The position numbers were made by a program, and so were the translations under genes. From positions 1-64,000 of the forward strand of contig JAISTX010000056.1 in assembly GCA_031272365.1 (NCBI GenBank): a stretch of 64,000 nucleotides of DNA, given 5' to 3'. The notes under the pieces were generated by a model that was given only the letters and a program-made list of their open reading frames with translations, had not been told where the DNA came from and ran no database searches. This stretch comes from Eubacteriales Family XIII. Incertae Sedis bacterium (GTDB lineage Bacteria > Bacillota > Clostridia > Peptostreptococcales > Anaerovoracaceae). Position 1 is the stretch's first letter; each line of letters begins with the position of its first letter. Shown piece after piece: positions 12,301-17,046 of the stretch.

Positions 12301-12440
12301 AGGCGCCCGTGCCCCCCGTGCGGGAGAAGGATGTCGCGCCGTTCCTGTCCCCGTGGTGGCTGGTCGCGCTGGCGGTGGCGGTCCTGATCGCGGTGCTGAT
12401 CCTCAAGCGCCGCCGGGATCAGGAGGAGCAGGAGGAGTAG
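333..12440 (+). CDS. Giant secreted, membrane-anchored multidomain surface protein (4035 aa)
   Basis: The protein has a Sec signal peptide (hydrophobic run about residues 29-54, cleavage near VFA-EE). A low-complexity linker of 14-residue and 9-residue repeats follows (about 62-140), then thousands of residues of beta-rich modules. Recognisable are a GGWY...AKW Flg_new/InlB-B-like repeat near 500-530, a fibronectin III-like module near 745-830, and YDG/MBG-like modules (KxxDGT motifs) near 950, 1465, 2010 and 3160-3700. Two blocks, about 930-1330 and 1980-2385, are diverged duplicates. The C-terminus has one transmembrane helix (WWLVALAVAVLIAVLIL) and a KRRR-rich tail, with no LPxTG motif. 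A role in adhesion or as an S-layer-like surface protein is inferred from architecture only. ATG 333 is preceded by GTGGGGG; a later start at 396 would also leave an intact signal peptide. Confidence 0.85.
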   Translation: MDFGRIFEKLRLGMTTMGVRNMRDHHGRLFARVAALGLTLVLVFTLIPSQMVFAEEAGVVPAGDSGDSGGLPSVTAGDSGDAGGLPSVAAGDSSEAGGLPSAPTDNSEGQAGTDNSEGQTGTDNSEGQAQNDNSEGQAENGMELLAEEIEELDASVWVATANVNLTVAPSVWDGSQIVITGTGQTATSVSFTVAGLPYDSTAQVTATAEVSVDGAAFAAVTPAGGVYTIGGLSSGTKHVIRVRAAADDNHYASDAASASLPTAYATPNAASVLTVLYAQEVVQFQTSELPSNYILKLNGQTVSNNASLSAAAEAVGTGTFALTLTRVGPDATIPASEEATLNVTGKSAAPVLDATNGVVVAKTTEDDSNDGYITYYVGGTPAAFEYRPSGSADVTSGWVSAPTGATAHSLPLGNFDVRLPATAQAFASKILTVAVQSANASTYLDMNGGGASATLKNPGSVTWSAAGSGLWKAKYEDYPAPTLPSAAWTGHVFGGWYRDKAGTDGPVATSDGTGENSVTYYAKWTDFTLSKAGAILRTGETAATVKFSSTVSGSYYFTVTAGDAAAPSIDTGGTGTALTAGQTVTLALGTGDGMAAGARSFYVQAKDAQGNLSNRLRIDIGEYSAPVVTGISAVEAVASGGNTYVPLAGTLKIVFDQAVDTAVTGSVSLDSGAGPGLALAVGSASWNNAKTELTVPYSGLAYGTVYNLVISGFEDPDGNEMATFDGGAEGAPDYGHVQTFSAPAAPTGFTAAHASATSALLTWTAPADFGGTPITGYEYKIGDGAWTAIPASASATSYTITGLAPKTARTFALRAVNAAGKGADAQQSLAAVTFTAAVSTAVDNVVGAAPVYGTPVAAKVDSVVTVPAGQDLGTLSYVWRRHENAGDTDGAVIAGATGATYTPVAADIGKLLTVTVGAANATGEFRSAQTLAVERRALTITVTAGDKPFDGTAAAEVASWSWLTGPVSGDETAVSVSVGTATFDQAGSADADTVVTAHFTGFTLTGAKQDCYTLTEPSDSAAKITKGFDAAAGTHYTLTALNAAGWTNAAAFAATAKSGYEVSLSGTAAGPWTDAVTLGSAETSTGALDFYVRNHETGAISRAEGATWKLDRTAPTAQVTIRDNAFTTFLNTLTFGFFFKNTTDIKVEGTDALSGVARTEYLSVAIDAAFATADEAKAATGWTTGSGFSVAPGWKGIVYGRVTDAAGNVTVVSSNGVVIYQDSGSSSSITYTLTTKAAKTFDVVLHGNEVLGVYLLEGAVASLADGSNPASASEYEATLTLNNEYAVDTAGDVATFSVKGDWLESLAAGSYTLAVTVKPLGASYVAENDGDVNTTGTDENDAPAITLVPLTVVKQAVTDADVTWPTAAGVTYGSALSGATLSGGSAPGGATWTWDAPTAKPVVGNAGYAATLAPSNAALQKYDYSAVTLTKNVAVAVNPLKLTGATSGSSPINGFVAAGKTYDGTDAATVTFTPDNLVAGDLPAGVIGTITAHFASGANAAAAKTVTIDSMELLSNNYALPDFPVSLKAEVAKAPATGVAQEVHAAENDDDVPYTLSPVGLFLPALAGTQSYGTVTYEVGSPTDSNNILTDAGAVYDAGAGTITVTVRGGATAGHTATVPVTITSTNFSFASPAELTVRTVGSAPRVQPGGPVGASVFTGETVNLSATAAESGISGTWAWYASTNDVRGDGDDTAVGGATGSIVADGGATVAQMTAPTGAAGTVWYYAAFTNSVGTSYSGLAKVEVTARTYTGALTPGTKDFGSAVYGYPVPGGQVLVLKNTGNQSLAGLSVALGAGSSSAFEITQVNGESPGTAWAASPASLDVGGTVSVSVRPKGGLDAAGAAYTDTLTFTWTDGGVSGSGSGTLSAAASLTFAVTKASGAVTLADPDAQTALVYSGAAVVPAVTANAAAADAGDPLTTGLTWHWRADAGSDSPGTSPYTTAASAADLPKNAGAWQVYASTAATTDFEAADSNVVTYTIGKKALTITAKAQDKDYDGTKTATLATGPDAPALVGVVSGEEASVTLTAGTAVFDGAGSPDADTTVAVKFSGFGIGGGGAGNYSFTQPSDGNALIRAGFDAAVDTDYTLTALTGGYTNQPFTVSGANSALVSLSGAADAVWTAGPLTLGTDETAAGARSFYVKRADGTISRAEAVAWKIDKTAPTAEIEIKNNAFKTFVSTVTFGLFFKETVDITITAADAGSVATPPANSGVDTVEYLLVADGGAGAGVDGAFASDALAAAADGWQAYNAGAKPSVAANWKGAVYAKVTDVAGNAVVVNSDGVVVYTDSASSGSVSYVRTSKASQSFDVTLNGNTIDEILVGDAAGEHSSPLPGGGYSLSGSEPVTVTLSGNWLDTLEAGDYTVVVTFKPLGETYAANNTGSGGADTNAAPAKVVVPLTVSKAVPEFSAITANGETALAYGQRLSAWAVSGTAVVPTGFADAGSPVSGSFAWADATIIPGYDAVDGTGAKIPGGDTTSASGGLAPGGYAFAVTWTPSSADSSYGAGKASDYFAPVTVNLTATAKVSQAVPYMASGDRPQGSAINLASYGGTLAQSVISGTVYYDFAENVGSSNVDGKTAVSGAWAWDNANPADVHYTTSGMKEDQAATFTPSDPRVAAYQADGNGGRATPQVPVFSPSTKIILPSSYTIDGFYGATLADVTGGVYGLDAYLKGLGFKAVEDGGGDLTNAPVIPGTFSWAASDPSTVSLTAAGGSQTVVLLFTPDDEVDALYTPGSGFAKSTADVVVTLSLPALGGTVTLASDASDGAASYGATLTASGATGLKLTPDVEAAVGFGTLTYVWKRYDASGAYIEDIAGATGATYTLVAADVGKRVGVVVTAANATGQVASDLTAKVAKAAQDAPGKPSLSDKTSSTVRVAALAGLEYSIDGGANWISDGASGAFSTGDGAADGYVTFSGLSPKTAYQVTARRIETDVLAASAQGAGLSVTTQGALYYSVEQIGGTASKVTSTGLRIKFWSNAGLSAAEAVTGLTSANVSVGGTGVSAVDGSLAISGTGTVWTVSLGGTFADGAAATVTVIGITAFDVITASAQTQVWRDVTGPALTAGSVARASDAAATIGFTADEAGTAYYFVAASGADPGTALGVGGSAAAQAAAVVAQGTSLGAVPTGASSGLAVALTAGAKDIYVVCVDAGGNAGGLLKIAAGKAAATLTAAPSALSGLAYTGAARTLVAAGTASGGTLEYAVVASGAAAPAGSAYAAALPTATAAGSYDVYYRVAGDANHEGVAAAGPVTVSIAKAVATVSAAPAALPGLVYDGTELVLVSAGTSADGTLQYAVVAGGASPPSGSDYAAGLPKASGAGSWDVYYRVAGDGNHLDSAAAGPVNVIVQKGTQAALVLTGELPTAFGETRSFTVSGGSGTGAYSLVSTDPTVAEVTVVNAAAGTFKVKIIGSTGEYRLTYGRASDDDYEAASQTSSAADASKTAATIGSAPAAAPGLVYDGSAQALVSGAGGVSGGTVKYWLDDGSGMAASDVPAASWSTAVPEATGAGPYTVWYKAFGDADHNDTLPVAVPVSIAKAPAVVPALPTGLTASYGATLSAVALPAGWSWDEGGATLVGAAGAQAHPVTYTPADTDNYLPATGLSVSINVAKADPVAAPSGGGSVATITLRYGEALSVTAADLAAAGYVFDGVAGDGTLTGTLTWDDPAAVASGAAAEGGSFVATAVFTPTGASAANYGPIRFPVTVQVLASQSTKQKLSAAVSSDTSVRRRIDDEDEAHGQHAGLHEDDYKAGVLKAFVDAYAKATAVAADAGASEKAVNGALAALSAARDALVQDHPVSTATFGGAALDAAVAAGGGSGGVDVAFSGTPGELVFEIKGHLPHVTTVTIVGPNHTAEETLWAVAGGAADENTKTLKDAKLGRTAGTLSKGSAVVTLAGDYLAALSDGTHAVKVTFADPLAASAQTVYFTVSHKGASGSSSGSGGGGAAAASAALTNAGWSPGGGAAVSGGGLPSWEDVKNSGDLDGAGKKAPVPPVREKDVAPFLSPWWLVALAVAVLIAVLILKRRRDQEEQEE
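519..641 (+). repeat. 42-bp coding tandem repeat containing palindromic-element sequence
   Basis: Three units start at 519, 561 and 603, each encoding a 14-residue AGDS..GGLPS unit. The second half of each unit carries GCGGATTGCCATCCG, the core of the palindromic element found between genes elsewhere in the window. The coding linker therefore appears to have been built from amplified element sequence. Confidence 0.85.
642..749 (+). repeat. 27-bp coding tandem repeat (TDNSEGQAG-type)
   Basis: Four units start at 642, 669, 696 and 723. The unit (ACAACAGTGAGGGTCAAGCC core) resembles the 3' tail of the dispersed repeat at 121-148 (GACAGCAGTG, GGGTCAAGCC) and 372-395. This suggests the repeat family was recruited into the reading frame. 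Confidence 0.8.
7310..7332 (+). repeat. Palindromic element variant inside the giant gene
   Basis: GGGCGAAC-ACA-GTTCGCCC followed by CTAC. It has the same architecture as the other palindromic elements, a GGGC-headed arm pair with a trailing CCCTAC(G), but a different inner arm. It stays in frame and contributes GEHSSPLP to the protein. Confidence 0.65.
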
Positions 12441-12460
12441 AGCCCACGGGGGCGAGCTGC

Positions 12461-12545
12461 GGGCGACCGCAGGTCGCCCCTACGTGGTCCAGCGGGCGGA
12501 TTGCCATCCGCCCCTACGCGGTCCAGCGGGTGACCGACGGTCGCC
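12461..12545. repeat. Array of three palindromic elements downstream of the giant gene
   Basis: Three hairpin elements are spaced about 33 bp apart: 12461-12484 (GGGCGACC/GGTCGCCC arms), 12494-12518 (GGGCGGAT/ATCCGCCC arms) and 12528-12545 (degenerate GGTGACC/GGTCGCC). The first two end in CCCTACG and are followed by GGTCCAGC. No T tract follows, so they are not typical terminators. Confidence 0.8.
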
Positions 12546-12550
12546 GTGGT

Positions 12551-12735
12551 CAAAAAACGTCGGGATGTGCATGGCAGCCGACCAATATCTTCCAGAATCT
12601 GCACATCCCGGCGTTTTTTGTCCACAAATGGCCCCTTGCGCCCCTGCCATCTGCACATCCCGGCAATTTTTGGCCACAAATGGCCGCCCACGGTCGCATC
12701 CATGCACATCCCGGCAATTTTTGTCCACGAGGCCG
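12551..12735. repeat. Four-copy repeat with one inverted copy
   Basis: A conserved block TGCACATCCCGGCNNTTTTT followed by G(T/G)CCAC starts at 12600, 12652 and 12703 (period 51-52 bp). It also occurs in reverse orientation at 12551-12571. The copies are separated by 17-19 bp of unrelated sequence. The block has no convincing coding potential and no cas genes nearby. Confidence 0.8.
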
Positions 12736-12829
12736 ATTTCTCTGGTTATTATTTGAAAATGATGGGGGCGCCGGTATGTTGAAAATGTGTTTTTCTACCA
12801 GTCTGAAATCCTGACCCCGGGCTTGTTGA

Positions 12830-12835
12830 TATAAT
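12830..12835 (+). promoter_or_regulatory. Extended -10 promoter of the small lipoprotein gene
   Basis: TGATATAAT (TGn plus TATAAT) ends 52 bp before the ATG at 12888. No good -35 is visible, as expected for an extended -10 promoter. Confidence 0.5.
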
Positions 12836-12887
12836 GGGTGCATACAGAAAAATTCATGACATTGAAATGACGGGAAAGGAGATTGTT

Positions 12888-13379
12888 ATGAAAATCAGGA
12901 ATTGGTTGATGGTGGTGTCGCTTGCTGCCGTTGCGGTGTTTGCGTTTGCCGCATGCGACGACAAGTCCGGGGGCAGCGAGTCGGTGGCGGATGAAATCAC
13001 CGCCGAGCTCTCCGATGACGACCAAGACGAGATCGCGGACGCGCTTGCCGAGGAAGGCTCGGAGGCGGGGGAGGCGGCGGAAGCGGCTTCGGACGTTGCG
13101 GATCCGGCAGCGGCGATCATCGGCACCTGGGTGGAGTCTGACGATATCGACGAGTGGACGTTCAACGAGGATGGCACCTGCCTGCAGGTCATGCTGGGCC
13201 GCGAGTTCCCGGATGTCTGGGAGATCCAGGGCAGCACGCTGGTGATTGGCTCGGGTGACTCCATTCAGTCCTATGAGCTGCGGTTCGACGGCTCCGACAA
13301 GGCGATCTGGGCCTATGAAGCGCAGGAAGTCGCCGGGGCGGAGATTCCCGCAGGCGAGTACGTGTACGTGCGGAAGTAG
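12888..13379 (+). CDS. Small lipoprotein with lipocalin-like C-terminal domain
   Basis: The product is a 163-residue predicted lipoprotein. MKIRNWLMVV starts a hydrophobic signal ending in the lipobox FAAC, so the mature protein begins at Cys23. A long acidic, Ala/Glu-rich linker runs to about residue 80. The C-terminal 85 residues (IIGTWVESDD...WTFNEDGTC...WEIQG) have the GTW...F..DG pattern of small beta-barrel lipocalin-like/DUF5640-type domains. The function is unknown. ATG 12888 is chosen because AAAGGAG lies 6 bases upstream. The gene stands alone between the repeat blocks and the convergent exopolysaccharide operon and ends in TAG. Confidence 0.8.
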   Translation: MKIRNWLMVVSLAAVAVFAFAACDDKSGGSESVADEITAELSDDDQDEIADALAEEGSEAGEAAEAASDVADPAAAIIGTWVESDDIDEWTFNEDGTCLQVMLGREFPDVWEIQGSTLVIGSGDSIQSYELRFDGSDKAIWAYEAQEVAGAEIPAGEYVYVRK

Positions 13380-13415
13380 GTTGCCGGGTGCCGGCGCGTC
13401 CGGCGGGTGGGTTGC

Positions 13416-13440
13416 GGGCGGATTGCCATCCGCCCCTACG
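13416..13440. repeat. Palindromic element that supplies the stop codon of the polymerase gene
   Basis: GGGCGGAT-TGCC-ATCCGCCC arms plus CTACG. Read on the minus strand, the CGTAGGGG head of the element contains the TAG stop (13436-13438) of the gene ending there. It lies between two convergent genes. Confidence 0.8.
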
Positions 13441-15532
13441 CGCCGCCCCTGCGCATTTGGGGCAGGAGGCATAGCGCCAGGAAGACGAAGAGGCTGCATA
13501 GCGCGGCGAATACCCCTTCCACGACCATGAGCGCCACCACGCGGGGCCCCGCGTCCTGCGGCGGCTGGCCGTCGGCCGAGATGACCGTGACGGTTTGCGA
13601 GCCAAGCAGCTCGTGTATGTAGCCCGCGGTCGCCTCCGCGAGGCCGCTGACGACCGCCGCCACGTGCGCCTCCCCCTTGTCCGTGTAGGTGATGCGCACG
13701 ATGCGCGCGTCGTAGGTGTTCGCGACCTGGAGGCTGTAGGTGAAGTCCGTCTCCGGCATCGGCACCCCGAGGCGCTGTTCGTACAGGGCCTCCATGCGCG
13801 CCATGACCTCGCCGGAGGTGGCGAGTTCCACGACGTCGTGCGCGAGGTGGCGGCCCACCTGCATGGAGAGCTGGCGGTCCGTCACCAGGAAGGACAGGTC
13901 GGCCGCGTCGACGGTGACGGGGGTCACGTACAGCTCCGCGACAGCCGTGTATCTTTTGTCGAGCCGCTCGGCGGCGTCGTACCCGAGGATGAGGAAGAGG
14001 GCGATGAGGGGCACGAGGGTGGTGACGAAGAGGCGGATGGCCGCAGGGGGTATGGAGATGCCCCCGGCCCCAGCCCCGGCCTCGGCTCCGGCTCCGGCCC
14101 CGGCCCCCTCCTCCCCGTGGGCCCCGCCGCGTGCGCGCGCCTCCTGCAGCACCGCCCCGTACGCGGCGAAGACGAGCAGCATGTAGAAGCTCTGGTTTTT
14201 CGCGGTCAGCGACGCGTAGGGCGTGTAGGCGGCCAGCAGCATCAGAAGCTCCAGCGGCATCGCGCTGCGTCGGATCACGAGGAACAAAAACACCAGCAGC
14301 AGCAGCAAAAATGGCCCCACATCGAAATACAGGTTGATCCACGGGATCTCGGAGATCATCTGCGACCCCGTCGTCTCGTCGTAGAGCGTGACGGAATCCG
14401 TGAAGCCGCCGATGCCGTACAGGCGCATGTCGAACGCGTGCGCGAGGAAATAATCGATCTGTATCATGCGCGCGTTCGTGGAGCCGGCGTCGGAGAGGAA
14501 ACGCGCGATGATCTTCTTCCCGATCGGCGAGGCGAACAGCATCAGCAGCCCGAAGCCCGCGAAGCCGAGCAGCAGCAGGGTGGCCCGCAGCAGCTTCCGC
14601 GGGTCCTGCCGCGAGGCGCGGAAATACGGCAGGAACTCCGCCGCGAGGACGTAGAGCCCCGTCAGGACGAAGAGCGCGCGCGTCTGGCTGAGCATGCCCG
14701 TGACGAGGCAGAAGACGTAGAGCGGGATGCGCAGGCGGAGGCTCCGGATGTTCATCCGCACGAGGAAGCAGCCCGTCAGCATGATCGTCGGGAAGAGGAT
14801 GTGGCCGACCGTGGCGGACGTCCGGTACTGGTCCTTGCTGACCGTGCTCGAGATGGCGTCGGGGAGCAGGCTCGTGAACGGGTTGTCGCGCAGGGCGTAC
14901 TCAATGATGCCGCAGACGCCGAAGACGATCACGCAGACGAGGTAGACGTTCATCATGGCCCTCAGCCGCCGGGCGTCGAGCTGGTGTCGGCGCGCATAGA
15001 TGGTGAAGAAATAGCCGAACGGCCCCACGTAGTCCTCGGCGAACATGCCCATGCCGCTGCCGCCGCGCGCCTGGAACGTCACGATCATGAAGCACATGAC
15101 CGTGAGGAAGCCGAAGACCATGACGCGGTCCATGACCGGCTCCCGGTCGGCGAGGAGCTCGAGGAATTCGAGCGCGAACACGACGAGCCACACGATCGTG
15201 AACGGGTGGAGCTTGAGCGGGTTCTGCTGGTCGAGGTTGTCGATGTTGAGCAGGAAAAACAGGGCGGACAGGCTGCCCGCCGTGAAAATGCGCGGGATCA
15301 GGAGCAAAACGTAAAACTCCCGGCCGACATATTTGGATAACAGCCAGGCGCACACGCCCCCGAGCCCGTAGAGCAGGTACATGTAAAATTCCTCGTCGTT
15401 GCCGAGGCGGGTCAGGAAGAAAACCCCGCCCCCCAGCCCGAAGACGAGGCAGGCGATGCAGATGACGATGTGCCGGACGCTGGGCAGCTCCGGCTTGGGG
15501 AAGCGCTGGAGCAGCCCTTCAAACACGGACAT
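13436..15532 (-). CDS. Polysaccharide polymerase (Wzy/O-antigen ligase-like) fused to a Wzz-like chain-length domain
   Basis: The product is 698 residues. The first about 470 are a polytopic membrane protein with about a dozen hydrophobic segments and a large extracytoplasmic loop, the layout of Wzy-type polymerases. A Gly/Ala/Glu-rich cytoplasmic linker (about 475-505) leads into a second unit. This has a transmembrane helix (FVTTLVPLIALFLILG), an extracytoplasmic stretch starting RYTAVAELYVTP and a final helix before QMRRGGA, the topology of Wzz/YveK chain-length regulators. Polymerase and length control are normally separate proteins, so the fusion is unusual. It is the last gene of the operon and overlaps the upstream acyltransferase gene by 14 bp. 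TAG stop within a palindromic element. Confidence 0.75.
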   Translation of the reverse strand: MSVFEGLLQRFPKPELPSVRHIVICIACLVFGLGGGVFFLTRLGNDEEFYMYLLYGLGGVCAWLLSKYVGREFYVLLLIPRIFTAGSLSALFFLLNIDNLDQQNPLKLHPFTIVWLVVFALEFLELLADREPVMDRVMVFGFLTVMCFMIVTFQARGGSGMGMFAEDYVGPFGYFFTIYARRHQLDARRLRAMMNVYLVCVIVFGVCGIIEYALRDNPFTSLLPDAISSTVSKDQYRTSATVGHILFPTIMLTGCFLVRMNIRSLRLRIPLYVFCLVTGMLSQTRALFVLTGLYVLAAEFLPYFRASRQDPRKLLRATLLLLGFAGFGLLMLFASPIGKKIIARFLSDAGSTNARMIQIDYFLAHAFDMRLYGIGGFTDSVTLYDETTGSQMISEIPWINLYFDVGPFLLLLLVFLFLVIRRSAMPLELLMLLAAYTPYASLTAKNQSFYMLLVFAAYGAVLQEARARGGAHGEEGAGAGAGAEAGAGAGGISIPPAAIRLFVTTLVPLIALFLILGYDAAERLDKRYTAVAELYVTPVTVDAADLSFLVTDRQLSMQVGRHLAHDVVELATSGEVMARMEALYEQRLGVPMPETDFTYSLQVANTYDARIVRITYTDKGEAHVAAVVSGLAEATAGYIHELLGSQTVTVISADGQPPQDAGPRVVALMVVEGVFAALCSLFVFLALCLLPQMRRGGA

Positions 15533-16061
15533 ACCCCTTCCCGCTCTCCAGCAGCTGCCGGAAGACCTCTTGCTTCCGCGCGGGCGAGAACGCCGCCTCC
15601 TCCGCGGCGGAGAACACGGGCGTGGAATCGAGGCCTTGCCCCGCCTCTTCCACCATCCGGGCTGTCTCGCCCTCCTTGCGCGCGGGCGTGCCGCCCCAGA
15701 CCGTGCCGGCCGGTATGTCGCGCGTCACGATGCTGCCTGGGAGGATCACGGCGTCGTCGCCGATCGTGACGCCGGGCATGATGAGCGTCCGCATGCCGAC
15801 GGACACGCGGTCGCCGATCACGACGGGCGCGATGCGCGTCAGGCCGTGCGAGATCTGCGGCGTGGCGTCGTGCGCGAGGATGTGCGTGTGGTCGCCGAGG
15901 CTGACGTCGTCACCGATGCGGATGAGCCAGCAATGCGCCGAGTCGATGGTCACGGCGCGCCCGCGCCGGAAATGCCGCCCGACGACGAGCCCCTTGCGCA
16001 CGAGCTTCTCCGTCGGCTCCTCCCCTCGCAGCCGCGCAGCGATCTTTTCGGTCAGTTTCAT
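15519..16061 (-). CDS. Hexapeptide-repeat (left-handed beta-helix) acyltransferase
   Basis: The product is a 180-residue protein of the serine-acetyltransferase/CysE-WcaF type. It has imperfect hexapeptide repeats (IGDDVSLGDHTHI, VVIGDRVSVGMRTLI, GVTIGDDAVILPGSIV) and the closing GTVWGGTPAR motif typical of sugar O-acyltransferases. It likely transfers an acyl group to the exopolysaccharide or its lipid-linked precursor. It is clearly paralogous to the protein at 25443-25982 in the same operon. The start at 16061 overlaps the upstream TGA in an ATGA junction, so translation is probably coupled. A longer upstream reading exists but lacks the family pattern. Confidence 0.8.
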   Translation of the reverse strand: MKLTEKIAARLRGEEPTEKLVRKGLVVGRHFRRGRAVTIDSAHCWLIRIGDDVSLGDHTHILAHDATPQISHGLTRIAPVVIGDRVSVGMRTLIMPGVTIGDDAVILPGSIVTRDIPAGTVWGGTPARKEGETARMVEEAGQGLDSTPVFSAAEEAAFSPARKQEVFRQLLESGKGYVRV

Positions 16062-16564
16062 TGCGTTTTCCCTCCTTTTTCTCCCGGTTCCCCTTCGATG
16101 AACCGCTCCAGCAGCGCGAACAGCTCCCCGCGCCGCGTCTCGAACGGCTTCGGCGCAAACGTCCGCGCGCGCTCGATCGCCGCGCCGAGCTCTTCCATCT
16201 CGTAGACAGGGATGAGCAGCCCGGCGTCTGAGAAGACGCGGATGATCTCCTGCTGGTGGTCGTCGACGTGCTCCCCGTATTTCCGGAGCCGCGCGGCCGC
16301 GACGACGCGCTTGCCGAGCTTCAGCCCCTGGACGAGCGAGCCCGTGCCGCCGTGCGAGACGAAGATATCGCATTCCTGCAATTTCCGCGCGAAGTCGTCG
16401 AACGGCATCATATTATTGTACGAATAATGGACGGGGGCGTAGTCCGAGAAGCCGGTCTGCGCGAAGACGGGCTCGGACACGGCGCCGGACGCGACGAGGT
16501 CGTCCATCGCGCGGAGCAGGCGGTTGAACGGCAGGTCCTGTGTCCCGAGCGCGACGAAGATCAA
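16058..16564 (-). CDS. PssE/EpsF-like glycosyltransferase subunit (Alg13-like)
   Basis: The product is a 168-residue protein starting MIFVALGTQDLPFNRLL, the N-terminal signature of the GT28-type catalytic half of two-subunit glycosyltransferases (Alg13/PssE). The nucleotide-sugar binding motif VSHGGTGSLVQGLKLGKRVV is present. It should work with the product of the adjacent Alg14/PssD-like gene to add the second sugar to the undecaprenyl-linked acceptor. The start codon is TTG, overlapping the upstream TGA. Length and partner order match PssD-PssE pairs. Confidence 0.85.
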   Translation of the reverse strand: MIFVALGTQDLPFNRLLRAMDDLVASGAVSEPVFAQTGFSDYAPVHYSYNNMMPFDDFARKLQECDIFVSHGGTGSLVQGLKLGKRVVAAARLRKYGEHVDDHQQEIIRVFSDAGLLIPVYEMEELGAAIERARTFAPKPFETRRGELFALLERFIEGEPGEKGGKTQ

Positions 16565-17046
16565 TACAGGCTACCCCCATAGACGGCTTTCGGGTAGAAG
16601 GGCAGCAGGCTCTCCCACTGCACGATGAACAGGTCGGCGACCGGGTGCACGAGGCGGCCGGACAGCGTCGGGGTCGTGACCTTCGCGAAGCTCTCGATGA
16701 AGACGACGCGGCTGCCGAGGAGCTTGGCGAGGTAGCACACCGGCACGGCGTTCAGAGCGCCCGTGCTGATGACGACGTCGGGGCGCTCGCGGCGCAGGAT
16801 GCCGAAGACGCGCGCCGCGTTGCCGAGCAGCAGGAAGGGGAACAGCGGCATGCGGCGGTTGACGAGGCGCACGAAATAGGCGCGCTCGCCGTCGGACAGG
16901 CTGCGGGAGAGCGGCGCGTCCTCCGTGATGAAGAAATGGTCGTAGCGCGCGTAGAGCGGCTCGAGCTGCAGCATCTGCGTCAGGTGGCCGCCGAGCGAGC
17001 AGGCGAGGCAGAGCTTCTTCGCCGTTTTCCGTGCCCGGCCCGTCAT
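16561..17046 (-). CDS. PssD/EpsE-like glycosyltransferase membrane-anchor subunit (Alg14-like)
   Basis: The product is a 161-residue protein beginning with the Alg14-family pattern KLCLACSLGGHLTQMLQL. VVISTGALNAVPVCYLAK and VFIESFA follow, as in Alg14/PssD proteins that anchor and activate the PssE/Alg13 partner. A hydrophobic stretch near residues 68-83 (FPFLLLGNAARVFGIL) could mediate membrane association. ATG 17046 overlaps the preceding flippase stop in an ATGA junction and the gene runs directly into the partner at 16558-16564. Confidence 0.85.
   Translation of the reverse strand: MTGRARKTAKKLCLACSLGGHLTQMLQLEPLYARYDHFFITEDAPLSRSLSDGERAYFVRLVNRRMPLFPFLLLGNAARVFGILRRERPDVVISTGALNAVPVCYLAKLLGSRVVFIESFAKVTTPTLSGRLVHPVADLFIVQWESLLPFYPKAVYGGSLY

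Noticed and set aside
12551-12735. CRISPR array
   Set aside because: Only three direct copies, spacers of 17-19 bp are too short, one copy is inverted, and no cas genes are present.
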